Below are positions 1-7,569 of a stretch of DNA of 64,000 nucleotides, in pieces (within the stretch, counting starts at the first letter, position 1; every line of letters starts with the position of its first letter). The DNA lies in NCBI RefSeq assembly GCF_023283765.1, contig NZ_JAKILG010000023.1, forward strand, positions 1 to 64,000. The letters are read 5' to 3'. Both the position numbers and the translations under genes were made by a program. This DNA is from Shewanella profunda. GTDB taxonomy: Bacteria; Pseudomonadota; Gammaproteobacteria; Enterobacterales; Shewanellaceae. The notes below the pieces were generated by a model. The model made no database searches, had not been told where the DNA came from, and saw nothing but the letters and a program-made list of their open reading frames with translations.

Positions 1-90
1 CATGCTGATCTCCAATTTTTAGTTTCTTTGACAAAACTATTATGGCTCTGGCTTTAAGCTAATCCACGATTGATTGGAGATCAGCATCTT
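1..90. repeat. Inverted repeat with 16-bp arms and ~58-bp loop
   Basis: Bases 1-16 (CATGCTGATCTCCAAT) pair with bases 75-90 (ATTGGAGATCAGCATC) at 15 of 16 positions. No attC core sites bound it, and there is no T-run after the second arm. It could be the end of an upstream element, an attC-like fold cut by the window edge, or a small palindromic element. Its role is unknown. Confidence 0.45.
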
Positions 91-135
91 TGTGGGGAGT
101 CATTATGTCTATACGAAACCAGTGAGTAGCAACGA

Positions 136-579
136 ATGAATTTTTCAACACTGATAGAGCTTGTGCCGTCAGGAGTAATGACAGCTTTTCTTGCTTATAT
201 TGCATATCAACAAATGGCAATTAACCGAAAAAAATTAAATCTTGATCTTTACAACAAGCGCTTTGTTATTTACACAGACACGCTTCGTTTCTATCAGGAG
301 CTTGCTGACCAAGAAGTTAGCCAAGAATCCCATCGAGCTTTTATTAGTAGCAAAGAAGCATCTAAGTTTTTATTCTCAAAAGACTCAAGTATTTTTGAAC
401 TTCTAGATTTAATGCATTCAGAGTCATTCAAAATTACGGGTTTTAAGCGTCATGGAAAGGAGTTTTCTGGAACACCGGAATTCGTTGAAGGGTTTAAAAC
501 ATCTCAAGAAACATATTTTTGGTTTAGTAAAAAACTGGGTGAATTAAAAAATAAAATGTCACCTTACCTGAATCAGTAA
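136..579 (+). CDS. Integron-cassette hypothetical protein with N-terminal membrane anchor
   Basis: I do not recognise this 147-aa protein. Residues 7-25 are hydrophobic (LVPSGVMTAFLAYIAYQQ), consistent with one N-terminal transmembrane helix. The rest is soluble, charged and probably helical, so the likely topology is a single-pass inner-membrane protein with a cytoplasmic tail. The composition is AT-rich compared with the core genes further right. The gene ends 4 bp before an attC-like site and is followed by three more cassette-type genes on the same strand, so it is best read as the cargo of an integron cassette. The ribosome binding site before the ATG is weak. No function is proposed. 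Confidence 0.7.
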   Translation: MNFSTLIELVPSGVMTAFLAYIAYQQMAINRKKLNLDLYNKRFVIYTDTLRFYQELADQEVSQESHRAFISSKEASKFLFSKDSSIFELLDLMHSESFKITGFKRHGKEFSGTPEFVEGFKTSQETYFWFSKKLGELKNKMSPYLNQ

Positions 580-583
580 AAGC

Positions 584-670
584 GTATAACAAATCGCGCC
601 AGAATCGCACCCTTCGGGTGCTGGACGGAAAACCGCTTCGCGGTTTCCGCCCCTGCGCTCAGCGTTATGC
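584..670 (+). other. attC recombination site (integron cassette)
   Basis: The site opens with GTATAAC just after a stop codon and closes with GTTATGC just before the next gene. Between them are imperfect palindromes, including CACCCTTCGGGTG and AAACCGCTTCGCGGTTT. This is the usual architecture of an attC (59-base element): outer core sites, internal hairpins, and a position between two short co-oriented genes. Confidence 0.85.
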
Positions 671-682
671 GAAAACGAGATT

Positions 683-1336
683 ATGAGTACACCTCCACAC
701 AGTAAAATTATCAACAAAGTCGCAAGGCAAGCTTTGAAACCTGTTGGTGTGAAGCGAAAAGGCCAATCGAGGGTTTGGCTTGATGACAATGGATGGTGGA
801 TTACAGTAATTGAATTTCAACCTTCTTCATGGTCAAAAGGCACTTACCTAAATGTGGGTATTAATTTTCAGTGGTACCCCAAAGAATACCTATCTTTCGA
901 TATTGGTTATAGAGAAGCAGGTTTTGTCGAGTATAAATCAGATGAGCAGTTTGAGCCTAAAGCTCAAGAGTTCGCAGAAATAGCCAAAGCTAAAGTGTTA
1001 GAAATTAGAGAGCAGCTATCTAGCCCTAAATCAGTAAAAGAGTACGTGATTTCTTCGTTGCAAAACCATCGGCCAACGTTATGGGGTGAGTTTCATCAAG
1101 GTATGTCATGTGTTCTGAACAAAGACAGAAACGAAGCTATTTCATATTTCAATCAGGTGCTAAGCAACCCTCACGATACAGAGTGGGCAATAGAGCTTAA
1201 AGAATTCACTTCCCGAATGGTTCAATTACTCGAGTCAGGCGAGGATGCGCTCCGATTCATAGATGAAATAGTAAATAAATCTCGTGAACTGAAGAAATTG
1301 GAGCCAACGGATGTTCAGATTGCAGAAATCGCATAA
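683..1336 (+). CDS. Integron-cassette protein, DUF4304-like
   Basis: This is a 217-aa soluble protein with no signal peptide. Residues 1-110 (a KPVGVKRKGQSRVW segment, then WWITVIEFQPSSWS and YLNVGINFQWYP) fit the DUF4304 pattern as I remember it: a short helix, then a beta-rich domain found in stand-alone proteins of unknown role. The C-terminal half is helical. The start lies 13 bp after the preceding attC and the stop codon lies inside the next one, which is typical cassette spacing. The family assignment comes from motif memory only, and no biochemical role is known. Confidence 0.7.
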   Translation: MSTPPHSKIINKVARQALKPVGVKRKGQSRVWLDDNGWWITVIEFQPSSWSKGTYLNVGINFQWYPKEYLSFDIGYREAGFVEYKSDEQFEPKAQEFAEIAKAKVLEIREQLSSPKSVKEYVISSLQNHRPTLWGEFHQGMSCVLNKDRNEAISYFNQVLSNPHDTEWAIELKEFTSRMVQLLESGEDALRFIDEIVNKSRELKKLEPTDVQIAEIA

Positions 1337-1382
1337 CAAAGCGCTGCTGCCGGACAAGCATTGAGCCACAGAGGGGTTAGAT
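1331..1382 (+). other. Short or degenerate attC site
   Basis: The core site GCATAAC contains the stop codon of the upstream gene. It is followed by GCGCTGCTGCCGGACAA, a stretch shared with many attC left arms, and the site closes with GTTAGAT 7 bp before the next start codon. The right-hand palindromic arm is poorly complementary and the site is only about 52 bp long, so it may be a deleted or poorly active attC. Confidence 0.6.
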
Positions 1383-1388
1383 AAAAAT

Positions 1389-2228
1389 ATGTTTCACTTG
1401 CTAGTATCTTACCAAGGATGGCCTGACTCAGGCGGAACCCTGTCAATGAGCCGCATATATATTAGAGAAGACGACCCTGTTGGCAGTAGGTTTTATTCAA
1501 ACGGTACACTCGATGTTGCCAAATTAAAGGAATACCCTGCACTTTTAGTGACCGAAACTGGGGGCAACGGGCCGCAATTCGCAAGGGTAGCGTATATTAC
1601 AAATATCACCTTGGGGAATGATGTATCCATTCAATATGCCATTGACAATAGCATTCAGCCAATTTCCAATGCTGAGCTAGAAGGGCATTCAGTAGAATTG
1701 AGATTAGGACGGTTTGGTTTATCCCATACTTGTTGGTCTGTGTGCGACGTTGATCTATTTAAGCTGTTATTGCAAAACCAACAAAAAAGGTCTATTAGTC
1801 CAAAGGTGTTCTCACTTGAAGCGGCTTACTCGCAAGATGAAAATCTTGTCTCGATTATGATGCCATTTGGAGCTGAATTTAATTCGGTACACGCAGCTCT
1901 TCAACAATCAATCAGTGCTGTCGGTTTGGAGAGCGTAAGAGCTGACGACATATGGGAGCACCATACGATAATCCAAGATATCGTAAACATAATAGCTCGA
2001 GCCAAAGTTGTAGTATGTGACTGTTCCGGGAAAAATCCTAATGTGTTTTACGAGGCTGGGGTTGCCCACGCTATCGGTAAAGAGGTGATCCTCATAACAC
2101 AGTCAGAGCACGATATTCCTTTTGATCTTAGGCATATACGCTACATAAGATACCTGCCTAATAGCGAAGGCCTTGCCGATTTGTCGGCATCATTACAGTC
2201 AAGATTACGTTCAATTAGAGGCTGGTAA
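1389..2228 (+). CDS. Integron-cassette protein with TIR-like / nucleoside 2-deoxyribosyltransferase-like C-terminal domain
   Basis: The protein has 279 aa. Residues 1-140 form an unrecognised beta-rich domain. Residues ~150-279 carry a chain of motifs typical of the nucleoside deoxyribosyltransferase/TIR-like fold: SIMMPFGAEF (MPFG at 158-161), RADDIWEHHTIIQDI, then ARAKVVVCDCSGKNPNVFYE (NPNVFYE near 216) and GVAHAIGKEVILITQ. Members of this fold cleave N-glycosidic bonds in nucleosides or NAD; whether this one does is inference. A variable N-terminus joined to such a domain on a mobile cassette resembles defence effectors, but no partner sensor gene is visible next to it. It begins 6 bp after the preceding attC. 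Confidence 0.75.
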   Translation: MFHLLVSYQGWPDSGGTLSMSRIYIREDDPVGSRFYSNGTLDVAKLKEYPALLVTETGGNGPQFARVAYITNITLGNDVSIQYAIDNSIQPISNAELEGHSVELRLGRFGLSHTCWSVCDVDLFKLLLQNQQKRSISPKVFSLEAAYSQDENLVSIMMPFGAEFNSVHAALQQSISAVGLESVRADDIWEHHTIIQDIVNIIARAKVVVCDCSGKNPNVFYEAGVAHAIGKEVILITQSEHDIPFDLRHIRYIRYLPNSEGLADLSASLQSRLRSIRGW

Positions 2229-2232
2229 AGTT

Positions 2233-2310
2233 GCATAACAAAGCCATCAAATCAGCTCCCTTCGGTCGCCCGACGCTCGCAAGCTCGCGCGGTTTATGGC
2301 GGCGTTAGGG
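2233..2310 (+). other. attC recombination site
   Basis: The core site GCATAAC follows the upstream stop codon by 4 bp and GTTAGGG lies 7 bp before the next start. The interior holds short hairpins such as GCTCGCAAGCTCGCGC. Orientation and spacing match the other sites in this array. Confidence 0.8.
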
Positions 2311-2317
2311 CTCAGAT

Positions 2318-2647
2318 ATGAATCGAGCATTTTGTAAAGTATTCAAAAGCGAAACTGGCGTTGAGTACGGCGTAATCCGAAAAGCCAAGGAGCAATTTCC
2401 TGAAGTCTTATCCACTTCGAATGTCCTTGCCGAAGACGATTGCGGTAACTATTTCGTTCTGCTTAACGAGGCTGTGTGCTTCTGGGATCACGAAACGGGA
2501 GAGAACGAGGTTCTTTCTGAGTCAGTAAATGATTTTGTTTCTAGGTGTTCTGCTCCAGAAGAAGTCGAACTAGAGCCTGGCCAGGTAGAGTCGGCTTGGA
2601 TAGATCCCGAGTTTGCGAAGCAATTCGGCATCAAGAGCAAGCCCTAA
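2318..2647 (+). CDS. Small SMI1/KNR4 (SUKH)-like protein, integron cassette cargo
   Basis: This is a 109-aa acidic soluble protein. The segment NVLAEDDCGNYFVLLNEAVC followed by FWDHETGE (residues ~36-63) matches the central strand-turn region of the SMI1/KNR4 (SUKH) superfamily, in which an asparagine/glycine-rich turn precedes an FWDHE-type motif. Many SUKH proteins are immunity factors against polymorphic toxins; solitary cassette-borne copies have no known role. The gene sits 7 bp after one attC and its stop codon overlaps the next. No toxin gene is adjacent. Confidence 0.7.
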   Translation: MNRAFCKVFKSETGVEYGVIRKAKEQFPEVLSTSNVLAEDDCGNYFVLLNEAVCFWDHETGENEVLSESVNDFVSRCSAPEEVELEPGQVESAWIDPEFAKQFGIKSKP

Positions 2648-2704
2648 CAAGCGCATGTTTCGGACAAATTTCCGCTGCGCTCCAATTTGCCGCAAATGCG
2701 AGCG
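2642..2704 (+). other. Truncated attC, right end of the cassette array
   Basis: CCCTAAC overlaps the stop codon. The body (GCGCATGTTTCGGACAA, TCCGCTGCGCTCC, CGCAAATGCG) is a good attC left arm and centre, but the expected closing GTTRRRY core is absent after position 2700. No further cassette gene follows, so this marks the distal end of the integron. Confidence 0.65.
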
Positions 2705-2825
2705 TATCTCCATAGAAATTTTAATCCGAAACTGACAAGTTAGAGCAAAGGAGCTATCACGCTTTTGTCCACAAACGAGTCACATATCTACTTTAAAGCA
2801 AACAGGCAACACCGATGTTAAACAG

Positions 2826-2935
2826 GTGAGCCATGGTGATTGGCGAGACGACCGTCCGCACCATGGACGGGGCGGTCGAGCATCCACGGAGGGACTTGCT
2901 GCGTGTCGGTGAGTGAACACCATGGCAAGTCTGCG
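2826..2935 (-). repeat. Partial, inverted copy of the dispersed repeat at 10.7-11.5 kb
   Basis: GACGGGGCGGTCGAGCATCC, then a GGACTTGCTGCGTGTC-like stretch, is the reverse complement (with mismatches) of the segment at about 10755-10795, which reads GACACGCAGCCAGTCCATCC and then GGATGCTCGACCGCCCCGTC. CCATGG motifs recur in both places. The rest of the 2705-3139 gap shows no gene I can support; the 60-codon frame opening at 2840 is made of this repeat. Confidence 0.65.
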
Positions 2936-3139
2936 TTAGTAGATATCAGCCAACGAATACACGGGGTCAGTGTAAACGAATCTGGTTGCCATCACTTACC
3001 TAATGCTATTACCCACCTTTAGTGCATAAAATCTAACGCTTTTTTGTCCCGAAGTGAGTTGTGTGGTGTCAAGTGGAGATTGTACGATTAAGTCGTACTA
3101 CATAATCAAAACTGCCAGTTCGTGTATGAGTTAGTACAC

Positions 3140-3691
3140 TTATTGAGATGGTGCGACAGGTGTCATCTCTATCCCACGAAAAAGCTGGTAACGATCGACA
3201 TCATCATCTAGATATTGAATATTCTGCGTCCATTGCCAAGCATTATGTTGGGAAGGGGAAGCCTGAGTTTGGAAGAACAACTGGATCAATGCAGTTCTAG
3301 CATTTACCACTCCCTCGCCCAGTAAGGAATAATCCCCATTTTTGCGATACAAACTAAATACTTGCTCTTTCTCCTGCGACACTCCGTCGTAGTAGGTCAG
3401 CAGTACTTGTTCACCCTGTTCCCTAAACCACCAAGTTTCACTGTAGGGCGCCCGAGTACCAACGCTGACAGAGAGTAATAGCTGTCGTTGATCGTGGGAG
3501 CAAAAGCCTGTCGTGGTGACTTTTCGTGGTATTTCACCCACTTTGGCCGCATCGCCCGTCCATTGGCCGACAAACTGAGAGCAAAACTCATTAAAGCTGA
3601 TTTTAGTTGCTACAGCCGAAAAAGGCGTTAATACACTGAGCGTAATAACCCATAGGCAATACCTTTTTAATAGGTTGATTTTATTCTGCAT
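3140..3691 (-). CDS. Hypothetical secreted protein
   Basis: This is a 183-aa protein of no family I recognise. Residues 1-29 form a good Sec signal peptide: basic start (KINLLKR), hydrophobic core (YCLWVITLSVLTPF), and a likely cleavage after SAVA. The mature part has two cysteines (FCSQF and FCSHD) about 30 residues apart that could form a disulfide, and many aromatic beta-strand-like segments (ETWWFREQGEQVLLTYYDG). It is likely a small periplasmic beta-rich protein. A strong purine-rich site (AGGTAGGTGAAA) precedes the ATG. It stands alone, divergent from the S9 peptidase gene. Confidence 0.7.
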   Translation of the reverse strand: MQNKINLLKRYCLWVITLSVLTPFSAVATKISFNEFCSQFVGQWTGDAAKVGEIPRKVTTTGFCSHDQRQLLLSVSVGTRAPYSETWWFREQGEQVLLTYYDGVSQEKEQVFSLYRKNGDYSLLGEGVVNARTALIQLFFQTQASPSQHNAWQWTQNIQYLDDDVDRYQLFRGIEMTPVAPSQ

Positions 3692-3960
3692 ATTTTCACC
3701 TACCTACAATATTGCATTAGATTAGCGTTAAATTCGTCCATCAACAAATACTAAGCCGCCTTTGAGTCGATTTATGCCTAAATGCGCTGCTCACAGAGTA
3801 GGGTTAGCCGAGGTTGGCGAGCCCAATTCACAGATGCTTACACAAAGCTTGTTTATTGCTCGTCATTACTCAGTTTGCTTTCATGCTCAGTTTCTATACT
3901 CTCGAGTTTGTACGACTCAATATAATCATTATAACTATATGTATGATAAGGAGACTCATA

Positions 3961-5988
3961 GTGAAGAAGGCAGGAATTTTATTGCTCTGTCTGTTGATGC
4001 CATTCGGCTCAGCATTTGCGGAGCAGGGCAAGCCACTCTCGGTGGAATTGCTCTGGCAACTTAAACGTATTGGTAGCCCAGTTGTATCGCCCTCTGGTGA
4101 GCATATTATTGCGCCAGTTACAGAATATGATTTAAAGGAAGATAAAGGTTCGACCCAGTTATGGCGTTTTGATGGCGAAGGTAAAAATAATCGAGCCATC
4201 ACAGCCAAAGGCTTAAAGGTTCGTGAGCCGGTGTTTTCGCCAGATGGCAAAACCTTAGCCTTTGTCAGTGAGCGAAATGAAGACGACGCAGGCCAAATCT
4301 ACCTATTGCCTATGGACGGTCCCGGTGAAGCGCAGCGCTTAACCGATATTCCTACCGGTGTTAATGGCATTAAATGGGTTGGCAAGCACCTGTATTTCAT
4401 CAGCAATATCTTCCCAAATCAAAAATGGGACGAGATGAAAACACAACTGAAAACCGACAAGGACAATAAGGTCTCCGCTCGCCAGTGGAATGCTTTACCC
4501 TACGCTCAGTTTGATCACTGGTTAGATGAACGTCGCCAAGCCCATGTATTTAGGATCCCAGCTTCGGGTGGCGAAGTCGAAGCCGTGACGCAAGCGCTCG
4601 GCCATGAATTACCGCGTTCGAGCCAAAGCAGTTCAAGCTACGATATTTCGCCTAATGAACGCTTGATTGCCTTCAATGCTTATGGCTCAGACAATCGTGT
4701 CGATCCTAAACTGGATATTTTCCTCGCCACGATTGGTAGCGGTAAAGCAGAAAATATCACCCCAGAAAATCAAGCTGGGGATGGGAATCCCAACTTTAGC
4801 CCTAATGGCAAAATGCTCGCCTTTACCCGTCAAAAAATCCCTGGCTTCTACGCCGATACCATAAGGCTAATGTTGCTGGATATTGATAGCCGCAAACTTA
4901 ATACGCTAACACCAGAGTGGGATCGCTCGGTCAGTCAATTCAATTGGACACCGGATAGCAAAGGTTTTTATGCCGCCATCGATGATGCCGCTACTAGCCG
5001 CATTTATCATATCGATGCCAAAAACGGTAAAGTCAAAGCTATTACAGAGGCGACGGATTTTGGTCAACCTGCCATAGGTAAAGACGGTGAACTGATTGCC
5101 ACCAACGAGAGCTTCTTGCATCCTGCGCGCTTGGTCAGCATTAATCCCCGCAATGGTAAGACTGAACGCCTAGAGAATTTTAATGACGATATTCTCAAGG
5201 ATGTTGATTTAGGCACTTACGAATCAGTAACCTACAAGGGATATCAAAACCAAGATATTCAAATGTGGGTTCACTATCCACCCGGATTCGACCGCAGCAA
5301 AAAATACCCCCTCTTTATGTTGGTTCATGGCGGGCCACACAACGCCATTACCGACGGTTTCCATTACCGTTGGAACGCGCAAACCTTCGCCTCTTGGGGA
5401 TATGTTACTGCGTGGCCAAACTTCCACGGCTCTAGCGGCTTCGGACAAGCGTTTGCCGATGCGATTAACCCAGATTGGAAGAATAAATCCCTCGAGGATG
5501 TGCTCAAGGCGGCCGACTGGTTTAAACAGCAAAGCTGGATTGATAGCGATCGTATGGTGGCGGGTGGCGCCAGTTACGGTGGTTATCTGACCTCAATTAT
5601 TTTAGGTCAACCTCATCCCTTTAAAGCCTTGCTGATCCACGCCGCGGTTTACGACATGTATTCACAAATGGCGTCGGATTTTGCCGTGCACAGCACCCGA
5701 TTTGGCAACTACTGGGATAATCCTGAGCTGTATAAAGCCATTTCTCCCCATTACTTTGCGGCTAACTTTAATACCCCAACCTTAGTCAGTCATGGTCAAC
5801 TCGACTACCGTGTACCAGTGGGGCAAGGGTTTGAACTGTTCCGTACCCTGCAAACTCGCAATGTGGAATCGCGGATGATTTACTTCCCCGATGAAAACCA
5901 TTGGGTTATGAAGCCTAATAACTCCCTCTATTGGTATAACCAAGTGAAGGATTGGATGACCCATTATGCTAAGCCGGGTGGACAATAA
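3961..5988 (+). CDS. S9 family peptidase (prolyl oligopeptidase / dipeptidyl aminopeptidase type), exported
   Basis: This is a serine peptidase that cleaves short peptides, probably in the periplasm. I place the start at GTG 3961, which has an AAGGAG site 6 bp upstream and gives a signal peptide (KKAGILLLCLLMPFGSAFA) and a 675-aa product; an in-frame ATG at 3814 would only add an unlikely 49-residue extension. Residues ~30-400 contain beta-propeller-like segments (VFSPDGKTLAFVSE, NFSPNGKMLAFTR). The C-terminal alpha/beta-hydrolase domain has GGASYGGY with Ser538, Asp615 in GQLDYRVP and His647 in DENHW, a complete triad. A TATAAT box lies at 3921. The gene is monocistronic, ending at a strong terminator. 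Confidence 0.9.
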   Translation: MKKAGILLLCLLMPFGSAFAEQGKPLSVELLWQLKRIGSPVVSPSGEHIIAPVTEYDLKEDKGSTQLWRFDGEGKNNRAITAKGLKVREPVFSPDGKTLAFVSERNEDDAGQIYLLPMDGPGEAQRLTDIPTGVNGIKWVGKHLYFISNIFPNQKWDEMKTQLKTDKDNKVSARQWNALPYAQFDHWLDERRQAHVFRIPASGGEVEAVTQALGHELPRSSQSSSSYDISPNERLIAFNAYGSDNRVDPKLDIFLATIGSGKAENITPENQAGDGNPNFSPNGKMLAFTRQKIPGFYADTIRLMLLDIDSRKLNTLTPEWDRSVSQFNWTPDSKGFYAAIDDAATSRIYHIDAKNGKVKAITEATDFGQPAIGKDGELIATNESFLHPARLVSINPRNGKTERLENFNDDILKDVDLGTYESVTYKGYQNQDIQMWVHYPPGFDRSKKYPLFMLVHGGPHNAITDGFHYRWNAQTFASWGYVTAWPNFHGSSGFGQAFADAINPDWKNKSLEDVLKAADWFKQQSWIDSDRMVAGGASYGGYLTSIILGQPHPFKALLIHAAVYDMYSQMASDFAVHSTRFGNYWDNPELYKAISPHYFAANFNTPTLVSHGQLDYRVPVGQGFELFRTLQTRNVESRMIYFPDENHWVMKPNNSLYWYNQVKDWMTHYAKPGGQ

Positions 5989-6033
5989 ACGCTGAACCTA
6001 GAAGCTAGCACCTAGAACCGAGAACAGAAAAGC

Positions 6034-6060
6034 AAAAGGTCTGCACTATGCAGACCTTTT
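6034..6060. terminator. Bidirectional rho-independent terminator
   Basis: The 11-bp stem AAAAGGTCTGC / GCAGACCTTTT has a 5-nt loop and A/T runs on both sides. It sits between the convergent S9 and M16 peptidase genes. Confidence 0.9.
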
Positions 6061-6090
6061 CTTTATTGAATCAAGCCTCGCAATGATAGC

Positions 6091-7569
6091 TTATTGCCCA
6101 AATCCCGTGGCTTTAATATCGACGGTTTGCACTTTGCCATATTTGGCGGCGATGGGTGCAATCTTAGCGGCGTTACCAATCAGCACAAATTGCAGATCTT
6201 TTTGCGGGAAGTAAGTTTTCACTAACCTTTGGGTTTCTTCTAGGGTTAAACCATCCACCTTAGCTTGGAACTCATTGATAAACTTATCATCGAAACCGTA
6301 CAAATACATGCCTGACAAAAGCCCCGCAAGTTGGCCTGAGGTTTCAAATTTAGGTGGGAACTGACCCTTAACATAGGCTTTAGCCGAATCTAAAGTCGCT
6401 TGATCTACGCCTTTCTCCCACAAACGTGCATAGGTTTTTAAGGCTAGATCCATCGCTTCTTGGGTAGTTTCCGTCTTAGTGAAAGTACTAATGGTAAACA
6501 CGCCAGAATCGGTATAAGGGCTAAAACCTGAACGCGCACCATAGGTTAAGCCAGCGTTCACTCGCAGCTCATCGTTAAGCCAAGAGGTAAAACGGCCACC
6601 TAAGATAGTGTTCACTACGGTTAAACCCACATAGTCTGGATTATCACGACTAATGCCTAAACCGCCGATCACAAAGGTGGTTTCGATTGCATCGGGTTTA
6701 TCTACCAACAAGACTTTGGCTTCGGTCAACTGAGGTAGACCTTGGTTTAAGTCAGGCTGTAGCAGTTTTTCGCTACCTTTCCACTGACCAAAGGTTTGCG
6801 TCAGCTTGGCCTTCATCGCCGCCACATCGAAGTCACCTACAACAGTAATCGCGGTATTGGTGGGTTGATAATAACTCTTATGGAAAGCGTGTAGCTGCAA
6901 CACTGTCACTTGTTCGAGTGAATCACTGTTGCCTGAAGTGGCATTGCCGTAAGGATGCGCACCAAATACGAGCTTATCGAAGTAACGACCAATCACAGCC
7001 CGTGGGCTTTCTTTATCCTGCTGTAGTCCTGCAATCGCGCGTTGTTTGAGTTTATCGAACTCGGCAGCATCGAAGTCTGGCGTTAACATGGCGGCGCTAA
7101 ATAAGCCCAGCATCAGGTCAATGTCCTTCGCCATAAAGTCAGCACTCAGATAGCTGCCTTCTTTATCCGCTTCGGCCACTAAGCTTGCGCCGAGAAAATC
7201 CACTTGCTGCTCGATATCCGCCTTAGATTGCCCCGCCGCACCTAACAGTAAACCTGTGGCGGTCATTTGTGCCACGCCTGCGGTGGTGTCATTAACGGCG
7301 CCCGCACGCACCACGGCATTTAAGGTAATTAAAGGGACTTCGCGCTGCGGCATTAAATACACAGTAAGGCCGTTATCTAACACAAACTTATCGTAACTTG
7401 GCATAGCAAAGCTGCCAGTATCGACCTGCTTTGGCGCCGATGTCGCTGCGCAGCCCGCTAAGGCTAAGCTTGTGCCTAAAGTCAATGCTGCCATTAACTT
7501 AGACGATTTCCCAAGTGATGCCATCTTAAGTGATTTCATTGCCATCGCTTTCACTGCTGTCGATTTCAT
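6091..7569 (-). CDS. M16 family peptidase-like lipoprotein, non-catalytic partner
   Basis: This is a 492-aa member of the insulinase/pitrilysin superfamily. It has a long N-terminal leader ending in a lipobox (LALAGC), so it is probably a periplasm-facing lipoprotein. Where the catalytic HXXEH should be, the sequence reads VAQMT within AGVAQMTATGLL, so zinc binding is lost. The second-half M16 signature is present (GGRFTSWLNDELRVNAGLTY). In two-gene M16 systems the inactive subunit pairs with an active one; here the active partner lies immediately upstream, with an ATGA overlap (7566-7569). It carries its own GAGGAG ribosome binding site. A shared role in degrading small periplasmic peptides is likely. 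Confidence 0.88.
   Translation of the reverse strand: MKSTAVKAMAMKSLKMASLGKSSKLMAALTLGTSLALAGCAATSAPKQVDTGSFAMPSYDKFVLDNGLTVYLMPQREVPLITLNAVVRAGAVNDTTAGVAQMTATGLLLGAAGQSKADIEQQVDFLGASLVAEADKEGSYLSADFMAKDIDLMLGLFSAAMLTPDFDAAEFDKLKQRAIAGLQQDKESPRAVIGRYFDKLVFGAHPYGNATSGNSDSLEQVTVLQLHAFHKSYYQPTNTAITVVGDFDVAAMKAKLTQTFGQWKGSEKLLQPDLNQGLPQLTEAKVLLVDKPDAIETTFVIGGLGISRDNPDYVGLTVVNTILGGRFTSWLNDELRVNAGLTYGARSGFSPYTDSGVFTISTFTKTETTQEAMDLALKTYARLWEKGVDQATLDSAKAYVKGQFPPKFETSGQLAGLLSGMYLYGFDDKFINEFQAKVDGLTLEETQRLVKTYFPQKDLQFVLIGNAAKIAPIAAKYGKVQTVDIKATGFGQ

Noticed and set aside
2840..3022. 60-codon + strand frame
   Set aside because: Composed of the dispersed repeat with low-complexity translation; not protein-like.
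3762..4064. 100-codon + strand frame before the S9 peptidase
   Set aside because: Overlaps the peptidase signal peptide in another frame; the peptidase start has a strong ribosome binding site.
6091..7569. Frameshift or sequencing error destroying the M16 active site
   Set aside because: The frame is intact and the second-half motif conserved; paired active/inactive M16 genes are a normal arrangement.
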